64,000 nt of DNA. Source: Triplophysa rosa (Eukaryota > Chordata > Actinopteri > Cypriniformes > Nemacheilidae). The stretch spans positions 26,474,560 through 26,538,559 of the forward strand of contig NC_079900.1 of the NCBI RefSeq assembly GCF_024868665.1. The letters run 5' to 3'. The translations under genes were made by a program, and so were the position numbers. Shown piece by piece: positions 63,385 to 64,000 of this stretch. Position 1 is the stretch's first letter. Every line of letters starts with the position of its first letter. The notes beneath the pieces were generated by a model that was not told the origin of the DNA, made no database searches, and worked only from the letters and a program-made list of their open reading frames with translations.

Positions 63385-64000
63385 TCAACTTAAAGGACCC
63401 ATTGGATGAAAGTTAAAAATTTTCTGTGTTTAAGTGCTATAATCGGGTCCCCGGTGCATCTAGCAACCCAGAAAACATGAAAAACAAGATCCCAGTAACT
63501 TTGTTTTGGTAAGCCTTTCTCTGCAAGCATGTGAGAAATCGAGCTGTTCAGATTTCGCTCCTGATGTGACGTAGACGCAGGCTCTTAATCTACACAATTC
63601 CACCCACGGCACTGCCGCCATTGTTGTTTTCACAAGCAACAGTGGTGTATGTGATGCCATATGGCTAAATTTCGTGGACAACATGCAATGTAGTCACTGC
63701 ACAGAGTCCTAACCTCTGAAGAGACATGAGTGGATTTATTTTATTTTTAGTGGAAATCCCTCAGAAACCATAAGTAAAAACCTGCTTGTTTGCGTGAATC
63801 ACTTAAAGCCGGAGTGCTTTATCAACCTGAGACAGTACAAGCAGGATTAGCTTCAAAGTTGTTCCTCAAGAGGGGTTGAGACCAACTGAAAGAGACAAAG
63901 CTGCCTATGTATGTAATGTTTATCAATTGTCTGAATTGACGTACATGTACCGTATATATAGGAGGATAACGTTAGCATACGATAGCGAAGGGAGCTAAGT
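63385..64000 (+). mobile_element. DNA-repeat with THAP-like remnant, cut by window end
   Basis: CTTAAAGGACCCATTGGATG starts a repeat familiar from cyprinid genomes. At about 63740-63860 one frame reads NLLVCVNHLKPECFINLRQY. The C..H...C pattern (VCxNHxxPxCF) is the second half of a THAP/C2CH zinc finger found in some DNA transposons. A stop follows (after KQD). The element continues beyond the window, so superfamily and size stay open. Confidence 0.5.

Overview
The window looks like repeat-dominated intergenic DNA from a cypriniform (carp/zebrafish-like) teleost. The evidence is the mix of transposable elements: a DIRS-type tyrosine-recombinase retrotransposon, L2-type LINEs with (TTGAA)n-like tails, Tc1 elements with IR/DR termini, hAT derivatives, tRNA-derived SINEs and several short repeats familiar from cyprinid genomes. 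I found no convincing host protein-coding gene. Every coding region I can support belongs to a transposable element, and nearly all are broken.

Layout. 538-5155: a degenerate DIRS element (inverted terminal repeats, gag pieces, tyrosine recombinase) followed by a reverse transcriptase fragment. 5157-10800: two head-to-head L2 LINEs. The plus-strand one is interrupted by a short DNA transposon (6697-7087), a compact LTR element with perfect 5-bp target duplications (7177-9498) and a truncated LINE tail. 10795-13400: an LTR fragment, the C-terminal part of a hAT transposase, a second compact LTR element and a tRNA SINE. 13512-17345: LINE tails around a complete but dead Tc1 element (14891-16414). 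18056-19894: an apparently exact 919-bp tandem duplication joined at the single N of the window. 21141-28025: LINE, Tc1 and short DNA-transposon fragments. 29318-35190: one large minus-strand LINE split by a solo LTR (TSD TAGAT) and a second LINE (TSD TTGTTAT).

35200-48800 is the least repeat-dense part. It has LINE and SINE fragments, several palindromic MITEs, and stretches without recognisable repeats that may hold conserved noncoding elements. 48819-53233 is a structurally complete Ty3/Gypsy element (213/210-bp LTRs, TSD ATAAC, gag-PR-RT-RH-IN) disabled by frameshifts and stops. 53558-54325 is an internally deleted hAT element whose right target duplication was itself hit by an LTR insertion (54330-54880). 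56.5-64 kb holds Tc1, LINE and MITE fragments, a hAT MITE with perfect 8-bp TSDs (59884-60764) and, at the right edge, a repeat with a THAP-like zinc-finger remnant.

The elements do not form a pathway. What can be read is the order of insertion, because many carry intact target-site duplications. I did not find a clearly new biological system. The best leads are the two compact LTR elements whose LTRs start with hairpins, the hAT/LTR nested duplication, and the 919-bp duplication at the N, which is probably an assembly artefact.
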